A stretch of DNA of 13,183 bases from Nitrososphaerota archaeon (GCA_016200025.1 JACQFO010000024.1:1-13183), one strand, 5' to 3'; counted from the first letter of the stretch, positions 1 to 5,939 are shown. A program made the numbers and translations. Notes: generated by a model not told the origin, from the letters alone.

Positions 1-665
1 GCCCCGAAGAACGCGTTGACGGCCCTGGAAGCGGTGAGCTCTTCGTCCTTCCGGGCCGCGACGCCCGATTGCAGGAAGTTGATCGCAGACCTCAGGTCCC
101 CGTTGGCTGCCCTCGCAGCCGACGCCACTTCCTCCCCGGACAGGCCTAGGTTCTCGGATTTTGCGATCCTCGCAAGCAGGAGCTCGGTCTCCTCGGGTTC
201 GGGCCTTGCGAACTCGATCCTCGTCGAGACGTTCGCCAGCTTCCTGACCTCGCCCGACTCAGGGTCATTGGCCGCCATCACGACGGGGTTGTCGCTCCGC
301 CTGACTATGTCCTTGATGAAGTCGATAGCACCGTAATCGGCCCTTCCCGCGAGTCCGTCCACTTCGTCCAGGAAGATCAGCGACCTTCCCCCGAAGAGCG
401 AGGAGCTCCCAACCAGCTCTCCGATCTTCTTCGACATCTTCTCCTTCGTCCGCGAGTCGCTGGCGTTCAGCTCGACGAGGTGCATCCCCAGCTCCCCGGC
501 CACCAGGGCCACGCTCGTCGTCTTCCCGGTCCCGGGTGGTCCGACCAGAAGCGCCGCCTTCCCTCCCTTCTTCCACTTCTTCAACCACGCGACGAGCTTC
601 GCCCTCGCCTCTTCGTTCCCAACCATCTCTTCGATGGCCTTCGGCCTGTACTTCTCAGACCACAA
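1..665 (-). CDS. rfcL: Replication factor C large subunit (clamp loader ATPase), 3' end beyond window
   Basis: Large subunit of the archaeal clamp loader, which with RfcS opens the PCNA ring and loads it on primer-template DNA using ATP. About 221 residues are present and the C-terminus lies beyond position 1. The N-terminus reads WSEKYRPKAIEEMVGNEEA, the typical RFC start. Walker A GPPGTGKT is at residues 42-49, LNASDSRT at 66-73, Walker B LIFLDEVDG at 96-104 and a sensor-1-like AANDP at 131-135. An AAA+ lid follows (EFARPEPEE, then NGDLRSAINFLQ). The start is TTG at 663-665, one base after the stop of the upstream prenyltransferase gene. It is the only start that keeps the conserved WSEKYRP motif, and the position implies co-transcription and probably translational coupling. 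Family assignment is firm; only the missing C-terminus limits the call. Confidence 0.95.
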   Translation of the reverse strand, partial: MWSEKYRPKAIEEMVGNEEARAKLVAWLKKWKKGGKAALLVGPPGTGKTTSVALVAGELGMHLVELNASDSRTKEKMSKKIGELVGSSSLFGGRSLIFLDEVDGLAGRADYGAIDFIKDIVRRSDNPVVMAANDPESGEVRKLANVSTRIEFARPEPEETELLLARIAKSENLGLSGEEVASAARAANGDLRSAINFLQSGVAARKDEELTASRAVNAFFG

Positions 666-666
666 G

Positions 667-1512
667 TCAGAACGCGCCTCCGACGAAGACCAGAAGGCCC
701 GCGGTCATCCCTGCGAGGGCTATCTTCTTCACCCTGTACGCGTTCGACGCGTCGTTCTTCGCGACTATGCTCGCCGCCAGGTAGATGAAGAGCGCATCTG
801 GAACGAGGACGCCGACCGCGTAGTACCAGTTGGCAAGGCCGACGAGAAGGGGGACCCAGCTCGTCACCACTGCCAGAAGGAAGAAGCCCGCTCCAACGAA
901 AGAGGCTGCCCTCGGACCCCTCGTCCTCGAGACCGACTCTATGCCCCTCTTCGCGTCCCCCTCCACGTCTGCCATCGCCTTCACCACCTCCCTCCCCACG
1001 CCCGCGAAGAACGAGGTCAGGGCCATCATCACCAACAACGAAGCGCCTACGCTCCCGCCGACGACCACACCGCCGTAGATGAAGGGGATCGCGAGCGAGG
1101 AGGCGACGATCAGGTTCCCCGGGAGCCCTGTCTTCTTGGCCCTGCTGTTGTACAACCAGGACAGGAACGCGTAGAGCGCGGCAATGGCCACTGCGAACGG
1201 GTTGAGGCTCAGCACCGAGCACGCGGCCCCTGCGAGCAGCACCAGAAGGGAGACCCTGAACGCGGAGACTGTGGAGATCCTTCCGCTTGGGATGGGCCGC
1301 CCGGGCCTGTTGACCCTGTCTACATCGACGTCGTAGACGTCGTTCACTGCCATCGAATAGGCGCAGATCAGGAACCCTGTGAGGAACCCGAGCCCCACCT
1401 GGAACCATGAGAAGACAGCTGGCTTTGAGACGAAGGCCCCCACTACGACTGCGAACCCTATCATGGCGCAGTTGACGGGGCGGACGAGGTCGAGCGCTGC
1501 CCTGAAGTCCAT
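667..1512 (-). CDS. Digeranylgeranylglyceryl phosphate synthase-like UbiA prenyltransferase
   Basis: Integral-membrane UbiA-family prenyltransferase of 281 residues, the usual length. The archaeal enzyme (EC 2.5.1.42) adds the second geranylgeranyl chain to geranylgeranylglyceryl phosphate, making the core of the membrane ether lipid. The first Asp-rich motif NDVYDVDVD is at residues 57-65, followed by RVNRPGRPIPSG. The second Asp-rich region is GREVVKAMADVEGDAKRG near 173-190, with D182 and D186 expected to bind Mg-diphosphate. Seven to nine hydrophobic helices are apparent. GREVVK...DVEGD is characteristic of the DGGGP synthase branch rather than of quinone or heme UbiA enzymes. The gene starts 4 nt after the endA stop and ends 1 nt before the rfcL start, so it is the middle gene of a three-gene operon. 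A related UbiA lipid or quinone enzyme is the main alternative. Confidence 0.87.
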   Translation of the reverse strand: MDFRAALDLVRPVNCAMIGFAVVVGAFVSKPAVFSWFQVGLGFLTGFLICAYSMAVNDVYDVDVDRVNRPGRPIPSGRISTVSAFRVSLLVLLAGAACSVLSLNPFAVAIAALYAFLSWLYNSRAKKTGLPGNLIVASSLAIPFIYGGVVVGGSVGASLLVMMALTSFFAGVGREVVKAMADVEGDAKRGIESVSRTRGPRAASFVGAGFFLLAVVTSWVPLLVGLANWYYAVGVLVPDALFIYLAASIVAKNDASNAYRVKKIALAGMTAGLLVFVGGAF

Positions 1513-1516
1513 GGGC

Positions 1517-2065
1517 TCAGAACCTCGCCCTGCTCACCTTGTAGTAGATTACCTCGCCTCTCCGTTCGATGACAGCAATTATCGCCTCCTTCCCCATCTT
1601 CGCCATCTGCTTGACCGACTTTTGCAGGTCGTCGACTCCCTTCTCGATCCCTTCGTCGAGGGCGAAGACGACGTACTTCGCCGGCTTCTTCGGATAGTCG
1701 CCCCTCTCATAGACCCTCAGGTCGGTCCCGAAGCCGAACCCCTCCCTGACTACGTACCCCCTGCTCCTCAGGTCGCGGTAAATCATGAACTTGGTCCACG
1801 AGTCTCCCGCCCTACTCTGGGTCAGCTCAGCGAGCCTCTCGAAGCTCACTGCTTGCCCCGAGTCGTCCTTCAGCTCAAGCTTCTTCGAGTACAGGAGATA
1901 GAGCGATTCGTAGTCTCGTAGGACCAGCTCATCTCCCTGGCGCGTACCATATCCCGATTCGCTAAGCTCCCCGAACCTGTCCTTGTCGCGGACGACCACC
2001 GCTTCCTTCGACAGGGTCCCTTCGAATGCCTGAAGTTGCTCGTCGGGATTCCGAATCTCTTCCAA
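1517..2065 (-). CDS. endA: tRNA-splicing endonuclease subunit (EndA family), possibly the non-catalytic subunit
   Basis: EndA-family protein of 182 residues, the size of one archaeal alpha or beta subunit. The family cleaves bulge-helix-bulge introns from pre-tRNA. The N-terminal domain shows GDELVLRDYESLYLLYSKK at 44-62. The C-terminal nuclease fold shows YRDLRSRGYVVREGFGFG at 96-113, then DLRVYERGDYPKKPAKYVV at 115-133 and EAIIAVIERRGEVIYYKV at 160-177. The catalytic Tyr is in place (Y119). The position that normally holds the catalytic His (EHAKYLV-type motif) reads KPAKYVV, so it is Pro128, and the expected Lys falls at K159 or E160. This suggests a structural subunit working with a catalytic paralogue elsewhere. 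The start is TTG at 2063-2065; an in-frame TAA lies two codons upstream, so no longer start exists. First gene of the endA-UbiA-rfcL operon. Confidence 0.85.
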   Translation of the reverse strand: MEEIRNPDEQLQAFEGTLSKEAVVVRDKDRFGELSESGYGTRQGDELVLRDYESLYLLYSKKLELKDDSGQAVSFERLAELTQSRAGDSWTKFMIYRDLRSRGYVVREGFGFGTDLRVYERGDYPKKPAKYVVFALDEGIEKGVDDLQKSVKQMAKMGKEAIIAVIERRGEVIYYKVSRARF

Positions 2066-2093
2066 ATCTTATCTTGGGCGAGAGCCGTCCGAG

Positions 2094-2103
2094 CGTATTT
2101 GAA
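2094..2103 (-). promoter_or_regulatory. Weak TATA-like box for the endA-UbiA-rfcL operon
   Basis: On the minus strand this reads TTCAAATACG, centred about 33 nt upstream of the endA TTG. With the usual archaeal TATA-to-start spacing, transcription would begin about 5 nt before the codon, giving an almost leaderless mRNA. No purine-rich ribosome site precedes the TTG. The box matches the consensus poorly, so this rests mainly on position. Confidence 0.35.
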
Positions 2104-2145
2104 GGTTCAACGAAACGACCGCAGAAACCCTTTTGGGTTCAGTCG

Positions 2146-3201
2146 ATGCCGCACATCGCCTTGCCGGACTTCTTCACTCTACGCACAGTCTCGTGGGCCA
2201 ACGACTCGGTCAGGATGATAGACCAGACAGCCCTGCCCGGGAGGCTCTCGTACCTTAACCTCACCCGGCCAGAGGAGGTGGCCCGGGCCATCCGCACCAT
2301 GGTCGTCAGGGGGGCGCCGGCGATCGGCGTGGCCGCAGCCATGGGACTCGCTCTCGCTGTCACCCATTCGAAGCAAAACGACTTTCGCTCCCTCCTGAAA
2401 GAAATCGATTCCAGCGCCGCCCTTCTCAGGTCGACCCGCCCGACCGCGGTGAACCTGTTCTGGGGCATCGACAGGATTCTCAAGGTCGCCCGTGCATCGG
2501 GTTCCGTGGCCAAGGCAAAGGAAGCTGTGCGGGCCGAGGCGAAACGCATGGAAGAGGAAGACGTCGCGGTCAACAAGAGGCTCGGGAGAGCGGGCGCTGC
2601 CCTCATTTCCGACGGCGACACCGTCCTCACCCAATGCAACGCGGGGGCCCTCGCCACCGTAGGCTACGGCACCGCGCTGGGCGTGATACGCGCTGCAGTG
2701 GAACAAGGAAAGCTGGTCAAGGTCCTAGTGCCGGAGACGCGCCCCGCCCTCCAGGGGTCGCGCCTGACCGCCTTCGAACTCGTTTCTGACGGCATAGACT
2801 GCACGCTGATCTCCGACACCGCGGTCGGTCACATGATCAGCCTGGGCAGGGTCGACAAGGTCGTGGTGGGGGCAGACCGCATCACCCGCGACGGCTACGT
2901 CTTCAACAAGATCGGGACCTACCAGGAGGCCGTCCTGGCTCAAAGGCACGGAGTCCCATTCTATCCCGCTGCGCCCAGGTCGACCTTCGACCTCACCCGC
3001 ACCCATGACCAAATCACCATCGAGGAAAGGGGCGCCGACGAAGTCGTAAAGGTCAGAGGCCGGCGGATCGCTCCGAAAGGCGTCCGCGTCGCCAACCCAG
3101 CGTTCGACATGACCCCTCCCGAGCTCGTGACGGCCATAATCACGGACAGGGGCCTAATCGCGGCGCCTTCAGAAGAGTCCATCTCCCAGGTCATGTCTTA
3201 A
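2146..3201 (+). CDS. mtnA: S-methyl-5-thioribose-1-phosphate isomerase
   Basis: Cytosolic isomerase of the methionine-salvage pathway, converting 5-methylthioribose-1-phosphate to the ribulose form; it belongs to the eIF2B-alpha/MtnA fold. From the ATG at 2146 it has 351 residues, typical for the family. Diagnostic segments are VRMIDQTALPG (22-32), RTMVVRGAPAIGVAAAMGLA (50-69), TQCNAGALATVGYGTALGV (162-180) with catalytic Cys164, ETRPALQGSRLTAFEL (197-212), VVVGADRI (239-246) with catalytic Asp243, NKIGTY (254-259) and NPAFDMTPPELVTAIIT (317-333). GADRI together with the Cys favours MtnA over archaeal ribose-1,5-bisphosphate isomerase or true eIF2B subunits. The frame is open back to 2026, but that would overlap endA on the other strand and adds non-family residues. 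A TTG at 2161 is a less likely alternative. It is divergent from endA. Confidence 0.9.
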   Translation: MPHIALPDFFTLRTVSWANDSVRMIDQTALPGRLSYLNLTRPEEVARAIRTMVVRGAPAIGVAAAMGLALAVTHSKQNDFRSLLKEIDSSAALLRSTRPTAVNLFWGIDRILKVARASGSVAKAKEAVRAEAKRMEEEDVAVNKRLGRAGAALISDGDTVLTQCNAGALATVGYGTALGVIRAAVEQGKLVKVLVPETRPALQGSRLTAFELVSDGIDCTLISDTAVGHMISLGRVDKVVVGADRITRDGYVFNKIGTYQEAVLAQRHGVPFYPAAPRSTFDLTRTHDQITIEERGADEVVKVRGRRIAPKGVRVANPAFDMTPPELVTAIITDRGLIAAPSEESISQVMS

Positions 3202-3204
3202 TTA
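3198..3204 (+). promoter_or_regulatory. Possible TATA-like box for the tRNA-Arg gene
   Basis: TTAATTA overlaps the mtnA stop codon and is centred about 26 nt upstream of the first tRNA base, the right spacing for an archaeal promoter. It is the only AT-rich stretch in an otherwise GC-rich spacer. Confidence 0.4.
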
Positions 3205-3226
3205 CCCAGTCCGACTCGGAGCTCTC

Positions 3227-3315
3227 GGGCCCGTAGCCTAGCACGGATTAAGGCGTCAGCCTTCGGAGCTGAAGAGCCATCTCAGACACCATGGGTTCGA
3301 ATCCCACCGGGCCCG
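3227..3315 (+). tRNA. tRNA-Arg (anticodon TCG) with probable variable-region intron
   Basis: A full cloverleaf can be drawn by hand. The acceptor GGGCCCG (3227-3233) pairs perfectly with CGGGCCC (3308-3314), with discriminator G at 3315. The D stem is GCCT/AGGC (3236-3239, 3251-3254). The anticodon stem TCAGC/GCTGA (3256-3260, 3268-3272) has loop CTTCGGA, giving anticodon TCG at 3263-3265. The T stem ATGGG/CCCAC (3291-3295, 3303-3307) has loop TTCGAAT. The A-box and B-box consensus bases are present and CCA is not encoded. The variable region is 18 nt instead of about 5, best explained by a 13-nt intron (separate entry). The lowest T-stem pair (A49-C65) is mismatched. The last 21 nt of the gene are the parent of the repeats at 4042, 5062 and 5964, so this gene is the integration target of the island. 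Confidence 0.9.
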
Positions 3316-3652
3316 CCTTTCGTAGACCTGTTCTCCATGCGTCGCTCCCCGTGGGCATGCCAATCTTGACCCGCCTGACCAAATGTAGGCCATGCTCCAG
3401 ACTGTAATCCGCGGCCTCCAAAGACAATGTCTGGTCTATTGGTACAACTTTTGTCTGGCTCAAGGCAGCCACCGCTTCCAAGGCAGCTTCTTCGCCCTTC
3501 AGCCCCTTGACCTTCTTGTACACTTCGTAAAGAACGACCACTGATGTTATGATCTCTGTTGCCTTCATCTTGTCTATTATTCGATTGTAATGAATGGCCT
3601 TCGGGCCCTGGGCGAACCGCTCAATCCAACCGTAACTGTCGATACTGATCAT
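3248..3652 (-). CDS. PIN-domain toxin (VapC-like), C-terminally truncated and fused to antisense tRNA sequence
   Basis: The first ~91 of 134 residues are a PIN-domain ribonuclease N-terminus: ISIDSYGWIERF with the first acidic residue D5, then VVLYEVYKKVKGLKG with E43, then KVVPIDQTLSLEAADYSLEHGLHL. In intact VapC the sequence would continue with an ADAIIYATA-type helix and a TSD motif supplying the remaining acidic residues. Here the reading frame instead runs into unrelated sequence from about 3379, and its last ~22 residues are read from the antisense strand of the tRNA-Arg gene, stopping in the D loop. The nuclease is therefore probably inactive. It overlaps its antitoxin gene by 4 nt (ATGA). 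The open frame persists, so a short protein may still be made; it may equally be called a pseudogene. Confidence 0.7.
   Translation of the reverse strand: MISIDSYGWIERFAQGPKAIHYNRIIDKMKATEIITSVVVLYEVYKKVKGLKGEEAALEAVAALSQTKVVPIDQTLSLEAADYSLEHGLHLVRRVKIGMPTGSDAWRTGLRKAGPVGFEPMVSEMALQLRRLTP
3275..3287 (+). other. Predicted 13-nt tRNA intron after tRNA position 45
   Basis: A bulge-helix-bulge can be drawn. CTGA (3269-3272) pairs with TCAG (3282-3285) as the 4-bp central helix, flanked by 3-nt bulges AGA (3273-3275) and ACA (3286-3288). Cutting after the second base of each bulge removes 3275-3287. The mature variable loop becomes AGACC, exactly the standard 5 nt, and the tRNA becomes 76 nt. The intron's TCAG mimics the 5' anticodon-stem strand (3256-3259), so the precursor can swap pairings. 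Inner and outer helices are minimal (one G-C pair each), so this is a hand-folded prediction. Confidence 0.65.
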
Positions 3653-3858
3653 GCACGGTCGGTCTCGTCCCGCAATTCGGCAGTGTCGAGCCCCTTAATC
3701 ATTCCCTTCGTCTCTTTAACCGACCGCACAGGAACGTACTGGAGGATCCCATGTTTTGCGATGGCGACCATCTTGTCTCCTGGTTTGATGTTCGCTTCCT
3801 CCCTCAGCTTCTCAGGAATGACCACCTGGTACTTCTTCGAGACCTTCACAGTTTCCAT
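3649..3858 (-). CDS. AbrB/SpoVT-type antitoxin (VapB-like)
   Basis: Small protein of 69 residues with the swapped-hairpin AbrB DNA-binding fold: ETVKVSKKYQVVIPEKLREE at 2-21, then NIKPGDKMVAIAKHGILQYV. The charged tail (ETKGMIKGLDTAELRDETDRA) is the type of segment that wraps a PIN toxin partner. Such antitoxins bind their own promoter and neutralise the toxin. It is immediately upstream of, and overlaps by ATGA, the truncated PIN gene. Because that toxin lacks half its active site, this may now be an orphan antitoxin that could still repress its promoter or bind related toxins. A good TATA box lies upstream. Confidence 0.82.
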   Translation of the reverse strand: METVKVSKKYQVVIPEKLREEANIKPGDKMVAIAKHGILQYVPVRSVKETKGMIKGLDTAELRDETDRA

Positions 3859-3890
3859 CGATGCATCTAGCGTTTAACAGCTACGTCATC

Positions 3891-3899
3891 GATATAAAG
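3891..3899 (-). promoter_or_regulatory. TATA box of the first toxin-antitoxin pair
   Basis: The minus strand reads CTTTATATC preceded by purine-rich GGAAA, a good TATA plus BRE-like arrangement, centred about 36 nt upstream of the antitoxin ATG (about an 8-nt leader). Transcription runs toward the tRNA gene and would enter it in antisense. Confidence 0.65.
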
Positions 3900-4041
3900 T
3901 TTCCGCGCTACCACTGCCGGGATGGACTGAGCCGGACGAAGGTGTGCTGGGTCGTTCATGAGGGTACCAGGGCGCCGGGAGACATCTGTTGTCTTCTATC
4001 TTCGCGAGGGACGACATGCCAATGGTTTGAACCCTATCAGC

Positions 4042-4062
4042 GTTCAAATCCCACCGGGCCCG
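4042..4062 (+). repeat. tRNA-Arg 3'-end repeat 1 (att-like)
   Basis: Matches the last 21 nt of the tRNA-Arg gene (3295-3315) at 20 of 21 positions; the single change is G to A in the T loop (TTCAAAT for TTCGAAT). It covers the T loop, the 3' T strand, the acceptor strand and the discriminator, but no upstream tRNA structure is present, so it is not a tRNA gene. It ends segment A and is the best-preserved copy. A weak T-arm-like stretch (ATGGTTTGAACCC, 4022-4034) lies just before it. Confidence 0.8.
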
Positions 4063-4098
4063 TCAACTCGATATGTCCATAGTGGCCGTCCCGTCCCC

Positions 4099-4947
4099 CT
4101 ATTTCCCGTCCCATGCCACTTTCTTCGCCACCACTAAGAGGTGGCTTCCCACAGCTGCGAGATACGGCTCTTCGTATACCTGACGGAGGAAATTCAGCAA
4201 TCTAGGCCTCTCATTCTCGCGGAAAATCTCGCGCCGCAAATCAATTGGTATCGCAGATACAAAAACATCAAGCATCTCCGAGCCAAAGCCGATGGGTCTG
4301 CCAGCCACTCTGACCATCTCGAGACCGTGCTTCTTTGCAAGGGAGGCGAATTCAGTTGGTGTGAATGATTTCGATTCAAAGAGCGCACCGTCCTCCGCTG
4401 GGGATCTTCCGGTCCGGAGGAGTTCGATAACGTCGTCCAACGATGCTCCACTCGTTAGGGCTTTGAAGGCGCGAAAGATCGTGCTGTCGAGTCCGGCTGC
4501 GAGATAGCCATTCGGTTTGAGCACTCTGGACAATTCACTCACGGCCTTTTCCGAGTCGCCACAGATAGCAATGGGGTCGCCTTCACAGAGCACAAAATCG
4601 AAGCTGTCCCCGAGATGAGGGATTACTCTTATGTCCGCAATGAGAACGTCAACACGACCACTTAATTTAAGCGCCTTCAGTCTCGTAGTAGCTGTAGTCA
4701 GAAGCCGATGAGCTATGTCGAAAAGCACGATAGAGCACTCCGATTTCTCGGCCAATCTGACTGACCACACGCCAGCCCCGCCTCCTGCGTCAAGAATGCG
4801 TCCCTGCTTGGGAAGGAAAGGCTCGATGCTACTCCATGCTATTCCATCATAAAGCGGATCTTCTCCAATCTCTCTCTTCGACTCGTCTTCTGCTTCTCTC
4901 TCGTGGTGTTCGATTATTCTTTGAATACGCTCTTCATCAGCTAGCAT
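4099..4947 (-). CDS. Class I SAM-dependent methyltransferase, substrate unknown
   Basis: Protein of 282 residues with a Rossmann-type methyltransferase core. Motif I RILDAGGGAGVWSVRLAE is at residues 50-67, the acidic residue ending strand 2 is in IVLFDIA (D77), VDVLIADIR is at 99-107 (D105), the motif-IV-like segment FDFVLCEGDPIAI is at 116-128, and RVLKPNGYLAAGLDS is at 141-155. The ~20 N-terminal residues are charged and helical (DEERIQRIIEHHEREAEDE), and a helical C-terminal part of ~100 residues probably forms the substrate lid. It resembles the small-molecule UbiE/Methyltransf_11 group rather than rRNA or DNA methylases, as no NPPY-type motif is seen. It is the only gene in segment B; its stop lies 36 nt from repeat 1. 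Upstream, the minus strand TAATCTAA (4971-4978) could be a weak TATA for a leaderless start. Substrate not predictable. Confidence 0.8.
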   Translation of the reverse strand: MLADEERIQRIIEHHEREAEDESKREIGEDPLYDGIAWSSIEPFLPKQGRILDAGGGAGVWSVRLAEKSECSIVLFDIAHRLLTTATTRLKALKLSGRVDVLIADIRVIPHLGDSFDFVLCEGDPIAICGDSEKAVSELSRVLKPNGYLAAGLDSTIFRAFKALTSGASLDDVIELLRTGRSPAEDGALFESKSFTPTEFASLAKKHGLEMVRVAGRPIGFGSEMLDVFVSAIPIDLRREIFRENERPRLLNFLRQVYEEPYLAAVGSHLLVVAKKVAWDGK

Positions 4948-5037
4948 AGAGATACGAAGTCAATTAGAGCTTAGATTAGGATTTCGACAGTAGCCACGGG
5001 ACTGGCCTCGGAAATGAGGTCAAAATCATGCGAATGG

Positions 5038-5083
5038 AATCCATTTTTCGGACCCATTTGGGGGCGGGCCCCACCGGGCCCGC
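5038..5083 (+). repeat. tRNA-Arg 3'-end repeat 2 with GC hairpin; left copy of the 43-nt direct repeat
   Basis: 5070-5082 (CCCACCGGGCCCG) is identical to the 3' end of tRNA-Arg; over 5062-5082 the match is 16 of 21. The block 5038-5080 also matches 5940-5982 at 33 of 43 positions without gaps, sharing AATCCATTT, a 15-nt variable stretch and GGGCGGG before the tRNA-like part. 5064-5071 and 5076-5083 form a perfect 8-bp GC stem (GCGGGCCC/GGGCCCGC) with loop CACC. It separates segments B and C. Confidence 0.65.
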
Positions 5084-5216
5084 TTATCTCGATTTCTTAA
5101 TGTGCGATTTACTTTCGCAATCTCTTCACACGTGATAAGCGACCAATGTTTGGAGTCGAACCCCTCCCAGGGTAAAGGCCTCTCGGCCAAACCTCTTCAG
5201 AACCGCGCAGGTAAGC

Positions 5217-5224
5217 TTATATTC
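5217..5224 (+). promoter_or_regulatory. TATA box of the second toxin-antitoxin pair
   Basis: TTATATTC is centred about 29 nt before the ATG at 5250 and only about 20 nt before the ATG at 5241. Usual archaeal spacing puts transcription start near 5248, which supports the 5250 start and a leaderless mRNA. Confidence 0.55.
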
Positions 5225-5249
5225 ATCGTCCCACCATATCATGTGGGAA

Positions 5250-5483
5250 ATGACTTCTGTGTTGGATCAGAAGAGAAGGGTGGTCTTGCCAATAGAGGTG
5301 GCCGAACAGCTCGGTCTAGTTGAGGGCAGCGAAGTTACCTTCGAGAAGGAGAAAGGCATGGTCATCATCAAGAAAGCAGGGAAGAAGGAGGATACACTGA
5401 GGAAAATAATGTCGTGGAACCCCAAGAGGACCAGAAGGACTGTTCCTGTGAAAGAGGCCGAGGTCAAAGAGATCTGGCGTTGA
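5250..5483 (+). CDS. AbrB/SpoVT-type antitoxin (VapB-like)
   Basis: From ATG 5250 it has 77 residues: MTSVLDQKRRVVLPIEVAEQ then LGLVEGSEVTFEKEKGMVIIKK, a canonical AbrB-type N-terminal DNA-binding domain. The basic linker (KIMSWNPKRTRR) and tail (VPVKEAEVKEIWR) resemble toxin-binding extensions of VapB proteins. An in-frame ATG at 5241 would add MWE; 5250 is preferred from the TATA spacing and because the first beta strand then begins as in the other antitoxin of this island. Its stop TGA overlaps the toxin start (TTGA). It is expected to autoregulate the pair and neutralise the PIN nuclease. Its sequence is only distantly similar to the antitoxin in segment A, so the two pairs are not recent duplicates. 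Confidence 0.82.
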   Translation: MTSVLDQKRRVVLPIEVAEQLGLVEGSEVTFEKEKGMVIIKKAGKKEDTLRKIMSWNPKRTRRTVPVKEAEVKEIWR

Positions 5484-5902
5484 ATGGAATAGACTCGAGC
5501 ATTCTGGTCTACGCCATGGATCCGACGACGAATGAACATGCGAAGGCCAGGGATGCAGTCATGGCATTGCAGGGCTGGGCATTGACCCCGACCGTGGTCC
5601 ATGAAGTCTTTCACACACTAGCTTTCAGGAGAGGGATGCTCGTAGAGGACGCGAAATCAAAGTTGCACGTCTTGATAAGCGACAGGAGAACCAAGTTCCT
5701 CAATATCACAAAGACTGTTTCGCTCTACTCGTTGGATCTTGCTTCAGAGTTCAAGCTGGGTGGAAGAGACTCACTCATCGTGGGTTGCTATCTTCATAAT
5801 GGAATGGAGGCGGTGCTGACTCACGACAAAGATCTGTTGGATCTCAGTAAGGTTAGATTCAGAGGCCGACAAATCATGTTGACGGATCCCATAGCGGAGT
5901 GA
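5480..5902 (+). CDS. PIN-domain ribonuclease toxin (VapC-like), intact
   Basis: 140 residues from TTG at 5480. This start overlaps the antitoxin stop (TTGA) and begins directly with the PIN strand NGIDSSILVYAMD; the frame is open back to 5414, but those residues lie inside the antitoxin gene and are not PIN-like. All four conserved acidic positions are present: D5 (GIDSS), E42 (VVHEVFHTLAF), D97 (GGRDSLIVG) and D116 (LTHDKDLLDL), so Mg-dependent RNase activity is expected. VapC toxins typically cut tRNA or rRNA and stop growth when the antitoxin decays. The gene lies in segment C and its stop is 37 nt before the next 43-nt repeat. Confidence 0.85.
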   Translation: MNGIDSSILVYAMDPTTNEHAKARDAVMALQGWALTPTVVHEVFHTLAFRRGMLVEDAKSKLHVLISDRRTKFLNITKTVSLYSLDLASEFKLGGRDSLIVGCYLHNGMEAVLTHDKDLLDLSKVRFRGRQIMLTDPIAE

Positions 5903-5939
5903 AAGGAGACCTTGAGTGCTATCCATTTAGCCTAGTTCA

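Noticed and set aside
581..1410. Long frames on both strands over the UbiA gene (275 and 258 codons).
   Set aside because: Arg/Gly-rich shadows; the UbiA frame has both Asp-rich motifs and membrane helices.
2026..2145. N-terminal extension of mtnA.
   Set aside because: Overlaps endA on the opposite strand, residues are not MtnA-like, and family length fits the ATG at 2146.
3861..4082. 73-codon plus-strand frame in segment A.
   Set aside because: Overlaps the promoter of the divergent antitoxin, has no recognisable fold, and its end is simply translation of the tRNA-like repeat.
5064..5083. Integron attC site or intrinsic terminator from the GC hairpin.
   Set aside because: No attC core boxes and no integron integrase; no clear T-run follows, and the sequence is explained by the tRNA-derived repeat.
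5140..5212. tRNA-like look on the minus strand (GGGGTTCGACTCC and GGCCGAGAGGCC).
   Set aside because: The T arm cannot form a 5-bp stem around a 7-nt loop, no acceptor stem closes, and the D-arm-like part is just a 4-bp self-complementary hairpin. At most a decayed remnant.
5414..5479. N-terminal extension of the second PIN toxin.
   Set aside because: Lies within the antitoxin coding region in another frame and encodes no PIN sequence; TTG 5480 overlapping the antitoxin stop fits toxin-antitoxin organisation.
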